Source: Blasia pusilla (lineage: Eukaryota > Marchantiophyta > Marchantiopsida > Blasiales). From it: a stretch of DNA of 64,000 nt. The notes under the pieces are model-generated. The model did no database searches, was not told the DNA's origin, and was given only the letters and a program-made list of their open reading frames with translations. Shown piece by piece: positions 20,996-33,150 of this stretch. Made by a program: the position numbers and the translations under genes. The stretch spans positions 15,004,001-15,068,000 of the forward strand of contig CM114272.1 of NCBI GenBank assembly GCA_050084515.1, in the 5' to 3' direction. Every line of letters begins with the position of its first letter. The stretch's first letter is position 1.

Positions 20996-23900
20996 CTGAA
21001 TTGCCGATTCTCCTCCTGCAGTGCGTTGAATTCGTCCTCGTTCTGCGCACGGAGATCGTGATGGTTAGATGGGACGCACGCAGTGCAGTGCAGTGCAGTG
21101 CAGTGCGTGCCAAACTTGAGGAGGAGACTTTGGAAACCTCACACTGCATCTGGTGATGAGATGGTTAAATTCAAACGAGAGGTCTGTGGATAGAAGCATT
21201 GTGTCGTCGATATTGTGAACACAAATCCTTGCGTTCCCAATGCAATGCAATGCAATGCTGTTGCTGTTGCCGATGCTTTGGTTGTTTCAACTCATGACTG
21301 TGATAATACTCGGGTTCGGATGTGACTCCATATTTCGAGTTCTCATCACCTGTTGGCTATGGATCTTCTGAAAAGAGGACATTCATTGGAGAACATCTAA
21401 TTGAGCGGGGGATTTTAGTACTATCGCTTTGAAGAGGAAGAACCTTCCGCTTGTGACGCGATACTTGCTTGCACTACCGGTGGCAACATCTTCTCATTGT
21501 GCGGTAGACTTACCTTCTTCAGTGATGCATGAAGAGAAGCGATATGGTCTTTGGTCTGCTCAGCATTTTCTTTCAATCGGCCGATTTCGAATCCATTCTG
21601 CGCAACAGATGTCCATAGTTAGCTCTCCGCAGCGAATGGAGACATCTCTTTTTACCAAAAAAGAAGCAAGACTCTAGCAACGGACCTGCCCTAGCTCTGT
21701 TTAAAGAGATCACGCATTGCCTCACGAGAAAGGCACCAGTCGGAATATGGAACTAACTCGTTCAATCACAGTTCGCGCAATTCGTAGCTCTTCTTTCACA
21801 AGCTCCGTTGTGGCTTCTGCTCCATCCCGAGCTGCAATCAACTGCAGAATCCCGCAAGCTTGTATTACAATTTGAAAACCTCACTACCTTTCCCGTTCGT
21901 TTCTTCAATCCGTAAAGATCCTGAGATTGCGAGAGATTTTCACGCGCATTCCGGACTCCTCGGAGCGCAAGAGAGCTTCCAAATCTCGCGGAATGTCGTT
22001 CAAGTCTCGTGCATTAGACGGAAGTAACAAGGAGAACTCGGTGACATAGCTTCCGCATTCCCTTGCAGGATATGTAGCTAATGTCAAAAAAAGTGAAGAA
22101 GATAGGACCTGCCTGATCACGCTCAACCGAAAGCGCAGAATTTCCGATCTTCAATTCCGCCTGCTCGTTCTGCAATGCATCGATCTTGGAGGAGTCCTGT
22201 GGGTAACCACCATCGCTAGATGCTGTAAGTCTCATGACCAAAAATTAACATAGCTGCTGTCATTGAGAACGCGGATTCAGCAATATGTCACGGAGATCAA
22301 TCTCGAAAGTGCGTAGGAGAAAGCGTAAGTATACTCACACGCTCGACGTGCTTGGCTAGACGCTCTAGGGTCTCCTGAAGAACCCTTGATGAAGCCTGCC
22401 ATGCCGAGAGAGACAAACCACATGCTCCAGTGTTAGCCTGAAGATCTGCTTGTCTATCTATGAATCGGTTCACTCGGAAGATTGCTCGAATGATAAATTC
22501 AAATTGCCCAGCTGTAATGCTTGGGTTCATCAGCGATGGCCAGTTCAGAAGCTGTCCGACATGTCATTGATATCTGGGATCCAGGACTCTGCGAAACAGG
22601 TTGGTTCTTTGAATTGGCAGGACGCTGTTCCGAACACTAAAGCTTCGAGACGACATGCCATTACCTAAGTGACGATGGCTCGCTGCAGGAACAAACTAAA
22701 TCAGTATGGCACCCCAGCTTTGTTTACAAGCATTACAATGTCGCATAAGATTGTCTTACTCTCAGATTCTCTCCGTGCATTCCCAAGGTCATCTGTCAAG
22801 AGTGCTTCGTGGAGCTACAAGGATGGGAAAGAGAGCCAACAGGACTCGGGCAATTCTGCACAGGGATGATCGGAATACCTTAGAAACCTCGAGCTCATTT
22901 GAAAGCTTTTCCAGAAAGCTCCTCTTCTCTCCAATTTCCTGCAGATCTAGAAGAGAGGGAAATCATTCAGTTTCGAATGGACGCTATCCTCAACACAATG
23001 CCAAAGAATTGTTCTCTCCTTGCAGAGGTCTCAGCATTTCTTTCAAGAACCCATTCTCTTAGAATTGTTTACATATTCATTTCAAAATTAATTGCTAGAC
23101 CTGTTAAGATACTTGTCAACATTTCAGGCTTGACAGATCAAAAACCCATTCAGGTTTTGGTAAAGCAAAAGCTCATTCTGAAATGATACCATAGATAAAT
23201 AGCAGGCATTCAGACTTTGGAATTTGCTGTGGAGTGTTCGCTCCATGATTGAGCAAGCATACAAGTTCAAAACATTCAACATTCTTTTGATGTCAGACGG
23301 TTCATCTCAAGAAGATATGCTTTCTCCAGTTCATTGTAACAGGAGTAGCGCCAAAGACTCCACCACTAGCCACCTTTCTGCTGCCCACCTCTCAGGATTG
23401 GCTGATACTTTTGAACAAAATATAACCCTCATTGACAGCATGTAAGCTCTGAAGCAAGACTTGCCTTCGTAAAAGCAGCAGTCTCAATTTCATAGGTCTG
23501 CTGCAGCTGCTGCAAGGCCTGTGCTGTCTTCTCGTCCTCCATCTGAAGTTGCTTTACCTGAGAAAAGTCACGTACACATTAAAAGAAGCTGTCAGAAATT
23601 GGATTAGGCAGCCGATTCTCATTTTCTACAGAATCCAGATTAAAGACCACTCGTGATCTCGGGCCATCCAGAGACTCCACAGGACCGGACTTCCTGCTGC
23701 TTTTAGTGATTGGCAATCGGTTGTAATATTTTTCTTCCTTGGGACCCAGGAGCCTATGGAAGAAAGCAAGAAACGTACACTTAGTCTGGATAAGTTGAGT
23801 TCTTGATTAGCTCCAGAATAGGCAATTTTCATCTGTTCCAAGGATCTGAAATAGGCGGGCAAAATTGCTCAGCACAGCCCCAATGCATAGGAGAACTGAC

Positions 23901-26900
23901 TGTCACCAGTGAGCACGATAAAAATGGGTTTCCACTAAATGAAGAGAGCATCACTCTTGTCTCCTTCAATTCCGGAGCTCAATTATCAGCCGCATATGCT
24001 GGATCACAACCAATTGCTGATGAAAATTTCCAGACACTGCAATATGGCATCAGAGAATGCCATACTAACCTCATCAACTCCTCTATTTTCTGTTCTGATC
24101 TCCTGAGCTTCTGAGCAGTTTCCTCCCTTTCCTTTTCTTTCTCGTCCAGTTGAGAAATTGAATCCTGCAAAGTTTAGCACGTACATGGCATAATTAAGTC
24201 TATGCAAAATCGTGGGACAAGATGTACTCTCTCACAGCTTTGGCTGTGGGCAAAAGTTGGTAATGAGCACTAGAAGCATGAGCTTTGACAGAATCATAGG
24301 GCAGTACAACAGTGGCCATTTTCTAGGCTACTCAGGACCAAAAACGTATTGCAACACAAACCTGAGCAATGGACTTCAATTTCTCAATCTCACTCTTCTG
24401 TGCCAGCATCATCCGGTTACCCTCTTCAACCTGAAAGCACACAGGAAACTTTACAGTGACTTCTGGAGGAGCGATCACAACCATACAAACTTAAAAAAAC
24501 TGACCAGGTTTGTCCCATTATACCATTATAGGAGTTGAGAAAGTTCACAAACATCAATGGCATCAGATTTTCTAGTTAAATGTTGGGAAGAACAAGCCCA
24601 TTCTGAGCCATCTGCCCTCCAATTCATTGTCTATAGGGACATGTCGAATATGCTGTCAATCATCCACTCTCCAGATGTGATCTATGGATGCTGGATTTAG
24701 TACAACTGTAGTTTCATCAGGAAAAGTACAACAATTCTGACCTGTTTCTGAAGAAGTTGGATATTTTGCTCCAGGGCTGCCTTGCCAGATCGTAACTCTG
24801 ATTCCAATAGACTCTGTTGTATCCCAGGACAGCGTCAATGAGAGCATATGATGAAGGGTCCACGAGCTTGCATCAAAGTAACAAATGGTACGACGACAGT
24901 TTATAAATTCTTGCTTAGCATACAGACCTTTCCATTGAGTTCTGCCTTCAAGGAATCCAAAATCTGCTGAAATCTTGCAAGTTCATTTTGCTGCAGTTCC
25001 TTCTCACGAGCAGTCATTGTATTGTTCCTATCTCTTAGATGTAAGAGGGCATTCGTCCTCGCCATCTGCTCTGCATTGTTCATGTTCAGAGTTTGTGGTC
25101 GGGTAATGATTGGAGCTTCATGGCTCCTTTGCCCATGATCATCTTCCATATCAGGTCCAGAGTTGACAGGAAGGCCAGTGTCATTATTCTCGGTCATATT
25201 ATCTATGAGAAAAACAAGATGAAAAATGGTTAATGAAATATGAAACATACCCAGTCCCTATTTGCGAGAACCCATGGGTGATGAAAATCGCATTCTGGAG
25301 CTCAACAAAGCCAGGGCAGCACATTCACAGTTCATTCTAGCATGCTTCAATTCCCATCTTCCAAGTCCTATGAGCTGTTAACGTTTTGTAAACCAAGAAG
25401 CTTCACACCTAGGTCCTCCAAAGTTCAGATACTACCATAAAGACCTGTTATGGAACCATCAGTCCTGACTCTTTCTAAAGGCTGGGAATTTGTGACCTAC
25501 CATCTGAGTCTAAGACATGAACTTCAGTAGTTGATGGCAGCACTTTTGCAGTAGGATGAGATCCTCTCCGAGGTTGCTTGGTGGTACGCCAACCCTCAAT
25601 ATCATGGGAATTGTTCATTTCCTCCAGAGATCTTCGCACAGCCTTGCCTTTCAGAACACTTCTAGAACGAGCCCCTGATAGGAGTTCATGAACAACTGCA
25701 AACATACAATAGAAAAAATCTCATTAAGAGAACATATAAACAATGGCTCAGTATCCAATTAGTCATGAAACTGAAAGCAGATGGTCGTGCTTAAGGCTCA
25801 AAGCTCAGCTACCTTACCCGGAACTTCTGGAAAACCATGAATGGCAAAGATATCAGAGAATGTCACGCCTGTCTTTACAAAAACAGAATCCAAATGAGTG
25901 GTGATCTATTGGAGAAACTGACAAGCACCGTATCATAAAAACTATTTCCCCTATCCAGAGCCAAATCAACTCATGGCAAATGTAATGTGCAAATAGATCT
26001 TGAATGCTTGTCATTATTCACTCTCCCTAGATAATTATTTACTAAGCACAGCAGTCAATAGTTCAGCCAAGTCTGGTACAATATGGGAGCAAGACAACAG
26101 AGAGCCGTCATTCAGTTGATGTGGATTGAAAAGAGTTGGCAGAAGAACAATGTTCTTTTGATGACAGCTCAACAAATAATCGCAGTGTCACAAATCCACA
26201 TGCCTATATAGCTTCCACATATACAAATGGGTGTATCACAGGTTTATTGACTTCAAAAACATACCACCACCACCATAGCCACCGAATAAATAGATTGAAG
26301 AGTCCTTCGCAACCAAAGTGTGAGCAGAACGACCACCCGGATCCTGAGATTTTGCCGTAGTGCTCTTCTTTGGAGATTTGGTTTTCTCTTGTTCGATGAT
26401 GTGCCATGCAAAAGAATCAACACAACCAGTCTGTGGTGGAGAAAGTATCTGTATATTCAAACTTATTTTCAGCCCAAAGCCAGACTAAGGAGCAAAGGTG
26501 AATGGGGTCAATTTCAAAACCACATGACACTACGTATGACATGACAGTCTCATCTGCATTGAAGTGACAGGAAGAGGGGATTTTTCCAAAAAGAAATCTA
26601 CCAATGCCCTTGAGTATAACAGCCAAGCACTTCTTCTTTTTTGTCCACGTTCAACAAAGACAATCAACGTCCAGATGCAGCCCCAAGGCTGAAAACTCTA
26701 AAGCTGAGTTTTTGCTGAAAAGTAACTCTACTTCTTACAACCATCTCACTTGGCAAGAGCTGATTAACTCCAATGATCCGAGAGAAAACACCAGACTAGA
26801 ACGGTCAAATCCAAGTATGTGGATTACCCGAAGTAGACATAAGTCACTCAAGCGTCTGGATCCATTACGTCCTCCATGAATCACGAGAAGATCATCTTCA

Positions 26901-29543
26901 ACCATGGTTGCTGCATGATTAGACCGTGCAACGGGGACCACTCCTCCCCTCACCCTTGGGGTTATCCACACGTTTACGGCAGCATCATACACACTGCCAT
27001 GTATCACTCAGTCAGGAGTTGAGAGCTTTGAAAATGAGGAGATCTAGCAGAAACCACTCTGGGTTCCATATAGCACTAGTCCTGCTTAGTCCCTTAACAC
27101 TTTTGCAGACAGGTTTAAGAGGGTCTATGAGATGGAAGTTACCACCTTCAAAATCAATTTCAACAGTCCACTCGAGAGAACTTTTCTACTACTTTCATCC
27201 TTGCCTAATGTCTCAAAATTATGATCGTATTGTAAACACTCAACACACATTTTCCGCCTATGCACCTGATTTCTTCTGAGGAGACGATGCCAGTGTCACC
27301 TTTTCCGCCATATAGGATTACATGTGTCCCAAATGCAGTCAATGTGTGATATCCTCTACCTCTTGGAGAAACACCTTGGGGTTGTAGCTCCTCCCATACC
27401 AAAGTATCTGACATAGAAAATTTGATAAGCCAAACCATGGTTGCTTTCCCCTCATAAACTCTGCATTCTGCTGACTTTGTGATCAACCAAACCACTCTGG
27501 TTGCAATAGCCACTTTCTCAAGACTATTCACAGAACGGAACACCACTTCTTTCATCTTTCGATTGCTCCAATTTTACTACAAAGGAGATTCGTCTCTCTG
27601 AATGTAAGAAAGAGGATAGGCTGAAGTGCTTTGCAAACCTAACTGCCGATAATCAAGTCAAATACAGAGACTTACTTAAAGACTGGGATAATCAAAAGCT
27701 TTTTTCTAAACTCCTCTTTCAATCCTGATTAAATTCCTGGACTCTCGTGAGAGCAAAATGATCTAGTCAGAAGGTCGAGAAAAGAGGGCTACTGTCAAGG
27801 CAGCTGACGTGTCTCTCAAACTTATTTGTGAATTTGTGTGTTCATATGTAGAAGTTTCCATGCCGGGTCGAATGCAGAGATCACTCCCCCACTGAATAGA
27901 AATACAAAAGCTCACCAGTTGAAAGAATGGATAGGTCATGCAGCCACTGGGAGTTTATGCCTCCATAACCACCATATACTAGAATGGCTTTTGTTTGCAC
28001 AGGATGCATAATTGCAGCATGAGTTCCCCTCAGTCTCCCAGCCAGTTGACCTCTCGTCGAGGGACTAGTCCACTGCCAGCAGTATGCAGAGTTAGGGTCA
28101 AGACCCAAATTCTAAGAGCTTGCTTATGGAACACCTCTGCTATTCTATCCAATGCGAATAACAACTCCACCAGTAAGCCAATTTTGTGCACCTGAATATC
28201 CACCGGCAATAAGCTAGGAAAGGCCCTGAAAAGAGCAGATAGCATTCAACACTGATAATAATCATCAGATATTTACCTCCAAGGAATCAGTGTCGAGAAC
28301 ATGAACATCGCCATACATTGTCAAATGATCACTTCCTCCAATTACCCATAATTGGCTTCCCTGCATCAAAGTTGCTGTGTGGTAGGCCCGTGCAGCAAAT
28401 GGGGTGTGTTTTTGGAGCAGCTTCCACTTATTCGTGTCGATGTCAAATTCCCAAAGGTCGTTGAAAAACTCATTGCCATTCCGCCCACCAATTACAAACA
28501 GCTTCCTGTTCACTAATGTGGCTGTGTGCCCTGCACGACCCTTCAGACTCCGATGTCCTGTCACAGTCAAAGTCAAAGCCCATCACTTGCAGAAACCAGT
28601 TGCACTAAACCCAAGTTATGGAACTCCGAGCTCTGAGAAACAGCCTCCATATCAATAAGTGCACAGCTTGAGATTGTTGAACCTGGTTGAAATTGATCGA
28701 TGTCATTCTCTGAGCTGCTGGTATAGTTATGTGAGTTTGTCGACCAGTGCATTTCTACACCCACAGTCTGGCGGAAGAAATTTCAGTATGGAGGAAAAGA
28801 CTCTCCTGGAAAGGACTACCCCTGAAACTGACTATGAACTCGTGAGCACTCAGTTTTCAGTTGAGTTACGAACTATGAACTCGTAAAGTACACTATGAAC
28901 TTTCAAGTGCATAGCTTGAAATTGTTGGAGCTGGTTGCAATCGATCTATGCCATTCTCGGAGCTTGCTGTATAGTTTTGAGCTTATCGACGAGTGGATTC
29001 TGACACCTAGAGTCTGGAGGAAGAAATTTCAGCACACAGAAGGAAGATAACCCCTAAGATTTTAGGTATCGGTGGCACTGGATGTAGGACTCCTTTGGGC
29101 GAGTCTATTGAGAAATTTAATTCAGTACCCCTGAAATTCAACTATTGTGCCTCCGATTGATATGGAACTTCGAGCTCAGTGAAGCGGCTTTAATATCAAT
29201 AAGTGCACAGGTTGGAAATGAGGGAGCTGAATGGAGGTGGTTGAAACAGATCTATGTCATTCTCTGATCTTGTCTGTATGGTTATGAGATCATAGACCAG
29301 GGGATTTTGACATGTACAGTCTGGAGGAAAGAAGATTCTGAGGAATTCTACTCGTTAACCCTGAAATTCAACTGTCGCTTCTCAGATTGATTGATACCAA
29401 TGCCGTGACAGATTTCACAGAAGTGCTGAGAGGAATTAAGTGCGTCCTCAAAATGTGAGTGTGGCAAGCACTGCGGGCACAACTGAGGGAGACGAATTAC
29501 CGGAGAGAGAGACCCACAAAGGCGATCGTTGGCGTGGCATCAT
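20996..29543 (-). CDS. Kelch-repeat / coiled-coil protein
   Basis: Exons deduced on the minus strand: 29501-29543, 28277-28557, 27916-28072, 27266-27407, 26828-26993, 26265-26430, 25818-25868, 25501-25695, 24928-25202, 24742-24813, 24362-24430, 24070-24164, 23779-23845, 23465-23557, 22879-22938, 22339-22395, 22109-22196, 21944-22005, 21758-21841, 21514-21597, 20996-21042. Phases agree across nearly all joints. The first third is a kelch propeller: GRAGHTATLVNRKLFVIGG, AYHTATLMQGSQLWVIGGS, GTHAAIMHP..ILVYGGYGG, GYHTLTAFGTHVILYGGKG, RSNHAATMVEDDLLVIHGG and RSAHTLVAKDSSIYLFGGYG. A linker (GVTFSDIFAIHGFPEV) follows, then a long Glu/Lys/Gln-rich coiled coil. Such proteins organise cell polarity or vesicle traffic (tea1/RABEPK-like), but the exact ortholog is unknown. 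The start (MMPRQRSPLWVSLSG) is inferred from phase. The last exon and one or two short exons near 22450-22780 are unresolved, so the true 3' end is probably near 20850. Confidence 0.82.
21081..21106. repeat. (CAGTG)n microsatellite in a kelch-gene intron
   Basis: Five copies of cagtg; a related (AATGC)n run follows at 21239-21257. Both lie between the exons 21514-21597 and 20996-21042. Confidence 0.9.
28575..29350. repeat. Three diverged tandem copies in kelch intron 1
   Basis: Three direct copies of a roughly 250-300-bp unit. Shared words are 'atcaataagtgcacag', 'gatc(t/g)atg(c/t)cattctc', 'tcgac(c/g)ag' and 'tctggaggaagaaatttcag'. Copy cores lie near 28640-28780, 28905-29030 and 29190-29335. 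All are within the interval between the proposed first exon (29501-29543) and the exon at 28277-28557. Confidence 0.8.
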
Positions 29544-31602
29544 CAGTGGGAATCGTCACGGGCCAACTCGTGGCGAAAAGTGGAGCTCATGATCACTGCA
29601 GTAGCGACAGAGTTATCAGTTCTTCGGTGTACAGCTTATACGCAAGAGCTCCATGTGAACGCAACAACAACAGTGGCGAGAGAAACTCTGCAGCGAGACG
29701 CAGAACGGAATGCCTCCAGTTCACTCAATAAACCACTGCAAACCCAAGTTCAACAAGAGGAGGTCCAACACTCCAAGTCTTGGCAGGGAAAAACTGCCAG
29801 AAGAGTGTTAAAAAGCTCTGGCAGCTGAAATCCCCTCACCTTGTTGGCCCTACGTCATCACTCGACAAGGCCCAGCCAAGACAAAGGTGAGTCGGACATG
29901 ACCTTCAGCTTTTGGCCACTTCTTGGGGACATCTCTCCCCACCCCCTCAACAGACTGTCAGAGTTGCTTTCAAGAATGAAGTGACTTTCGTCTACGCCAG
30001 CAGTGCCTTCACATCTGAGGCTCCAGGTGCAGGAAGAGAACCAGATCTGTGGAATGCAGCAGTAATTCTGGAAAACATAATGATGGGCACAATATAAGGT
30101 AAGCAGAGGATCTGAAGTCACCAAATGCGGAACTGCTTTCGAGGCAGAGGGAGGAAGATTGGACTTCAAAGGGAAGAAGATCTGGATTGCAGAGAAAGGA
30201 AGATTGAAGACGAAGAGAGACGAAGATTGGAATCCGGAGGACACAAGACTCGATTCCAGAGGGAAGGGAAGAAGATTGGATTTCAGATGGAGCAAGACTG
30301 AATTTCAGAGGGAAGAAGATTGGGGTCCAGAGGGGAAATGTTCCTGGATACTACCAAAGCCCAATGTAATAATCACAGCGACTGCACAAGTTGTGCTTGA
30401 TTTTGAAAGCCTGCTCAGGAGACAAGAAGGCAGCCAACCCAGTCAAGTCCTGAAGTCAAGGAGCCTTCATCCTGACGATTGTAGCCAGACATCGCCAGCC
30501 TCAAGTCCACATGCAGAGCCATAGCTTCAAGGTGAAGCTTTTCGTTGTAATCTCGGGATTCCTGCCCACACTAACCCAGAGATCCCCACATCACACTGCT
30601 CAAGTGTTTTGCCCACATTCAAAACTCGGGGGTCTCACTTACAAGCCTAAAAACTCCACTTTGGGAGCCTTCCAGAATTTCATGTTCCATCTTTGTGTCC
30701 CATGATCATTGGACTTCCATGGCATACGTTTGCCCTCATAGTTGTTTTGAATCTATATTATTAAAACGCATTGTCAAAATTTCCAACAATCCAGTGAAGC
30801 AATTAGAAATATTTTGAGCAAGGGTCACTTTAATTGACATAAGAGAATTAATTATTATTGAATGTAGACACCATGTTATTAGGCACGCCTAGTAACGTGG
30901 TACATGATATGTGCATGATAAAAATGTCATTTTGTTGATATTTTTGAAATTTCCTACTGAGTTTTTAATAGGTTGAAAATAACTATGGGTAGCGTTGAAG
31001 AGAACGACGTCTTTGTGATTTGACAGAGTGTTACATCCAAGTTACCAAAAAGTTTAGCATCCCTTTTGGCTTCATTTTTTGACATGACATGAATTTTGAC
31101 ACCTACAATACGGATTCTTTAGTATCTGGGATAATAGAACACTAGTGTAAGCCCGTGCAATGCATAGGTTTAAATTACCTCTCAAAATTTTCAAACGCCA
31201 TTTTTAAACAATTTCAAACGTCTCATTGGTTTAAAAATTGAAAGACGAGCTATCCTATTAGTTGAAAATGTTAAATGTCAAAGGGAGAGGAGTTTGCAAA
31301 ATGAATAGGCACTCTTCCAATAATAATATAGACATAGATTGGCTGATTTTGAGCGACACATATTACTAGAATTTTACCTTTCATCTAAAAGAGAAAAACT
31401 TAAGTCGGACATGAACTTTTAAAAAAATCAGATATTACACACAAAGTGTGCATTAGTAATATGTTATGGCATTGGAAATTTTGTATTGGATTCGGTGGAA
31501 AAGTTTGAAGTATGAGTTTTTTACCAAGTTTTATGTAAGAAAAAAAAAAAATATACTATTATATGTGTAAGCTCCTCTCACACTAAACTTACGGGTTTCA
31601 TA

Positions 31603-31650
31603 CATGTTATCTTTCTTTGTTTGACACATGTTATCTTTCTTTGTTTGACA
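31603..31650. repeat. Perfect 24-bp tandem duplication
   Basis: The 24-mer beginning 'catgttatctttctttg' is present twice head to tail (31603-31626 and 31627-31650). Confidence 0.95.
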
Positions 31651-32583
31651 CGTGACGACTGGGTTGAAAAGAAAATGTTTCCCCCTAATGGACAACAAGA
31701 AAGAAAATTGTGTGCAACATGATTAGACCCTTCAATCCGTGGCATGGGAAGCCCACTAGTCTATTATATGTTGAAGTCTTTTTTCATAAAACATGTATTA
31801 GGGTTAGTAAGTAATCCATGAATAAATGTTTTAATTTCAAAATGGAAGAAAGCATAGAAAAACAATTTAGTTAAGGATAACAAGAATTTTTTGAGTGAGT
31901 CTTTAATTTTCAATAGGGGAGGGAAAGAGATTAAATTCGAACCAAGAAGAACTTCAAAAGAAATCAAAACGGGTTTTATTTTGAACATATAAAAGGACGA
32001 GAGTTTTAGATTTCCGAGTAAAAGGACTTCTTATAAATTATTTCATGAATGATCAATTTTGATTGCAAGAATGATTCAAAACTAAGGTTTAATTTTTAAT
32101 ATGAAAGAGGAAGAGGAAAATACAAGGTTTATAAGAGTTATTCTTTCGAAAGTATTTAACTAGGAATGAGAGAGAAAGGGACATTTTTAATAGTGGAATC
32201 CTTCTTGGTATTTATTTAGATATGAAATTTGAAAACAAGAAGGGAGGGGAGGGGGTTACTATAAAAAGGGAGGAGAATTTTTTTGAAAAATCAATAAGAA
32301 GTGGAGCCTTTCACTCTTTTGGACCCAAGTAGTAGGTGTCTTCAATACTGATGGCATAAAATTGAGAGGCATTTGCCCCTGAGAGTGGAGATTCTCTACC
32401 TTCTATGAGAGATTAGAGTCCATCCAAGAAGTTGAAGGTGAGTACTTCATGTTGTTGCTCTAAACATGGTAGCCCTACTTCTCGGATCAGTCATATTAGG
32501 CGGCGAAGTAGATACATATTAAATCAAGTTCTGAGGGGGAGGAAGGAGTGCGCTAAGGCAACAGGTCTCCAAAATTGTAATTG

Positions 32584-32666
32584 TCTACACAAAGTGTTCC
32601 CCAAAGAGGACTAGCAATGAATCATCTACACAAAGTATTTCCCCAAAGAGGACTAGCAATGAATCA
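32584..32666. repeat. 41/42-bp tandem duplication
   Basis: 'tctacacaaagtgttcccc' ... 'ctagcaatgaatca' is repeated at once with two changes. A further pair of about 53-bp copies ('attatgctgcatgggttagc', 'tgtgtacatgacca') lies at about 32846-32945. Confidence 0.92.
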
Positions 32667-33150
32667 GTGTCCCTGCTTGGCAAAAGTCCTAATAATCATT
32701 TCAGATGGATAAGAAACCTACTCCATTCAAATTTTAGGTTTGACTAATTAACATCCTCCTATAATGCTGTCGATAGGACCAAAGGCCATCCCAGCAGGGA
32801 GAGAAAAACTAAACATTTCTATTTACAACACACACCGACACAAGACGATTATGCTGCATGGGTTAGCTGAAAGGACATGTGTACATGACCAACAAGACCA
32901 TTATGCTGCATGGGTTAGCTGCAAGGAAATGTGTACATGACCAATTCAAAAGCTTCTTGGCTACTTGAATCCAACTTTCTCATCAAACTAAGTTCATAGA
33001 CCGGTAATACAAGATGCACAGAGAACCCATAGCAGCATTGGACCTTGCCACCTCTGTAGTTATAATAATTTCCTATATCAATCATATATTTACATAAATT
33101 GTTGCTGACATTGCAGTATATTCTCAGTGGTCAGCTTGGCCAACTAAGTC

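Larger units (their letters stand above)
29544..33000. other. Spacer upstream of the kelch gene
   Basis: No gene recognised. It includes a purine-rich degenerate repeat built on 'ggaagaagattgga' and 'ttccagaggga' at about 30139-30345, then AT-rich sequence. Short tandem duplications are listed separately. The stretch from 'ctatattattaaaacgcatt' (30756) to 'gcccgtgcaatgcatagg' (about 31150) resembles paired motifs common at plant Helitron-type or MITE-type repeats, but this is not demonstrated. Confidence 0.45.

Noticed and set aside
28573-28764. Open frame MGVEMHWSTNSHNY... considered as the first exon of the kelch gene
   Set aside because: It lies in one of three tandem repeat copies, lacks a donor in the right phase, and an exon at 29501-29543 fits the phase and splice consensus better.
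30756-31160. Helitron ends suggested by 'tattattaaaacgcatt' and 'gcccgtgcaatgcat'
   Set aside because: No defined 5' TC or 3' hairpin-CTRR end was seen, so it is mentioned only as a resemblance.
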